Shown here piece by piece: positions 26,975-27,532 of a stretch of DNA of 27,532 bases (position 1 is its first letter; the number at the start of each line of letters is the position of its first letter). Both the position numbers and the translations under genes were made by a program. Source of the DNA: Zygnema cylindricum (Eukaryota; Streptophyta; Zygnematophyceae; Zygnematales; Zygnemataceae). The notes beneath the pieces are model-generated. The model was not told the DNA's origin. It made no database searches and worked only from the letters and a program-made list of their open reading frames with translations. Where the stretch lies: positions 1 through 27,532 of the forward strand of contig JBBHKE010001513.1 of NCBI GenBank assembly GCA_037447655.1. Direction: 5' to 3'.

Positions 26975-27532
26975 CACCGTTAATCGTTATTAGTGTAATT
27001 TTTTTTTAGCATAAACGGTAATTTAGTGTTAATAACGTTAATTTGTGATTTTGTGTACAGAAAAAAAAATTACATTAATTTGGCACTATCGTCAATTTGT
27101 GTGTCGAAGTCGTAGCGTGTATGTCGAGCTATCATCAATACTATTTCAAGTGCGAGTGTATTACCTTAACATCTTTAGCTGAAATACATACTTGTTGGGT
27201 TTTAAAATCGTATGAAACATGTAAATTAGAGTAAAATTTACGCTATTTTATGCTTTATATTTTGGAACGTTACGCTCTTTCCGACGGCTAACAAATATTA
27301 TTCACACGCGGAGCGCACTTAATGTTGTAGAAATGAAATGTCACCTGGACGTGATGTAAGGAAACGGGCTTCTAGCACATCACACTAATTTCGACTAACG
27401 TGATATAAAATGGTTAACACTAAATAAATACTTTCCTTATTAGCGTTGATTCTATTTTAATGTTAATAACACTGATTTATGATTTTGGGCCGATAAAGAC
27501 GCGACATAATTAGTGTTATTAACACTAGTAAC
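26975..27532 (+). mobile_element. MITE of the same superfamily, right end beyond the window
   Basis: Left end CACCGTTAATCGTTATTAGT preceded by TA (26973-26974). Subterminal AACACTAATT/TTAGTGTTAATAAC motifs continue to the last base of the window. No inverted right terminus has appeared by 27532, so the element is at least 558 bp or its end is lost. Confidence 0.65.

Overview
The window is nuclear DNA of a green plant (streptophyte). The evidence is a two-copy TTTAGGG telomere-type motif, GT-AG introns, a Ty1/copia retrotransposon of plant type, an intron-split SPT4 gene and a plant-style armadillo-repeat gene. The lineage cannot be fixed from the sequence; long repeat-filled introns and low gene density would suit a bryophyte, a lycophyte or a charophyte alga. 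There is no sign of bacterial, organellar or T-DNA sequence.

Layout. 1-3428: the 5' part (gag, protease, integrase, start of reverse transcriptase) of a decayed Ty1/copia element on the minus strand, running off the left edge. 3429-6595: AT-rich intergenic DNA with a tRNA-like (possible SINE) head and a 108-bp direct repeat. 6596-8260: a 493-bp MITE, a MITE fragment, an 18-bp minisatellite abutting a coding-like fragment, and a 12-bp minisatellite. 9296-14425: SPT4, a transcription elongation factor of 115 residues in five small exons that simple ORF calling does not show. Its third intron carries two MITEs inside a small satellite array. Its fourth intron carries a long purine tract and then a long pyrimidine tract. 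15513-15684: (AT)86. 16998-18590: an armadillo-repeat protein in at least two coding exons. 18591 to the end: repeat-rich intergenic DNA with six or seven more members of the same MITE superfamily and complex GTTGTG-type arrays.

The dominant theme is a family of about ten non-coding elements (196-584 bp complete) that begin CACCG, end CGGTG and sit between TA dinucleotides. Left and right termini match well within an element (23-24 bp perfect in four families) but differ between elements. Several families also share an internal motif close to TTAAATAGTGTGGTGTAC. No transposase was found in the window. The two convincing host genes are on the plus strand, about 2.6 kb apart, with no evidence that they work together. 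SPT4 would act with SPT5 on RNA polymerase II; the ARM protein is probably a protein-interaction scaffold. The most unusual structure is SPT4 exon 4, a 62-bp coding exon bracketed by tandem arrays on both sides, one of which contains diverged copies of the exon's own 3' boundary.
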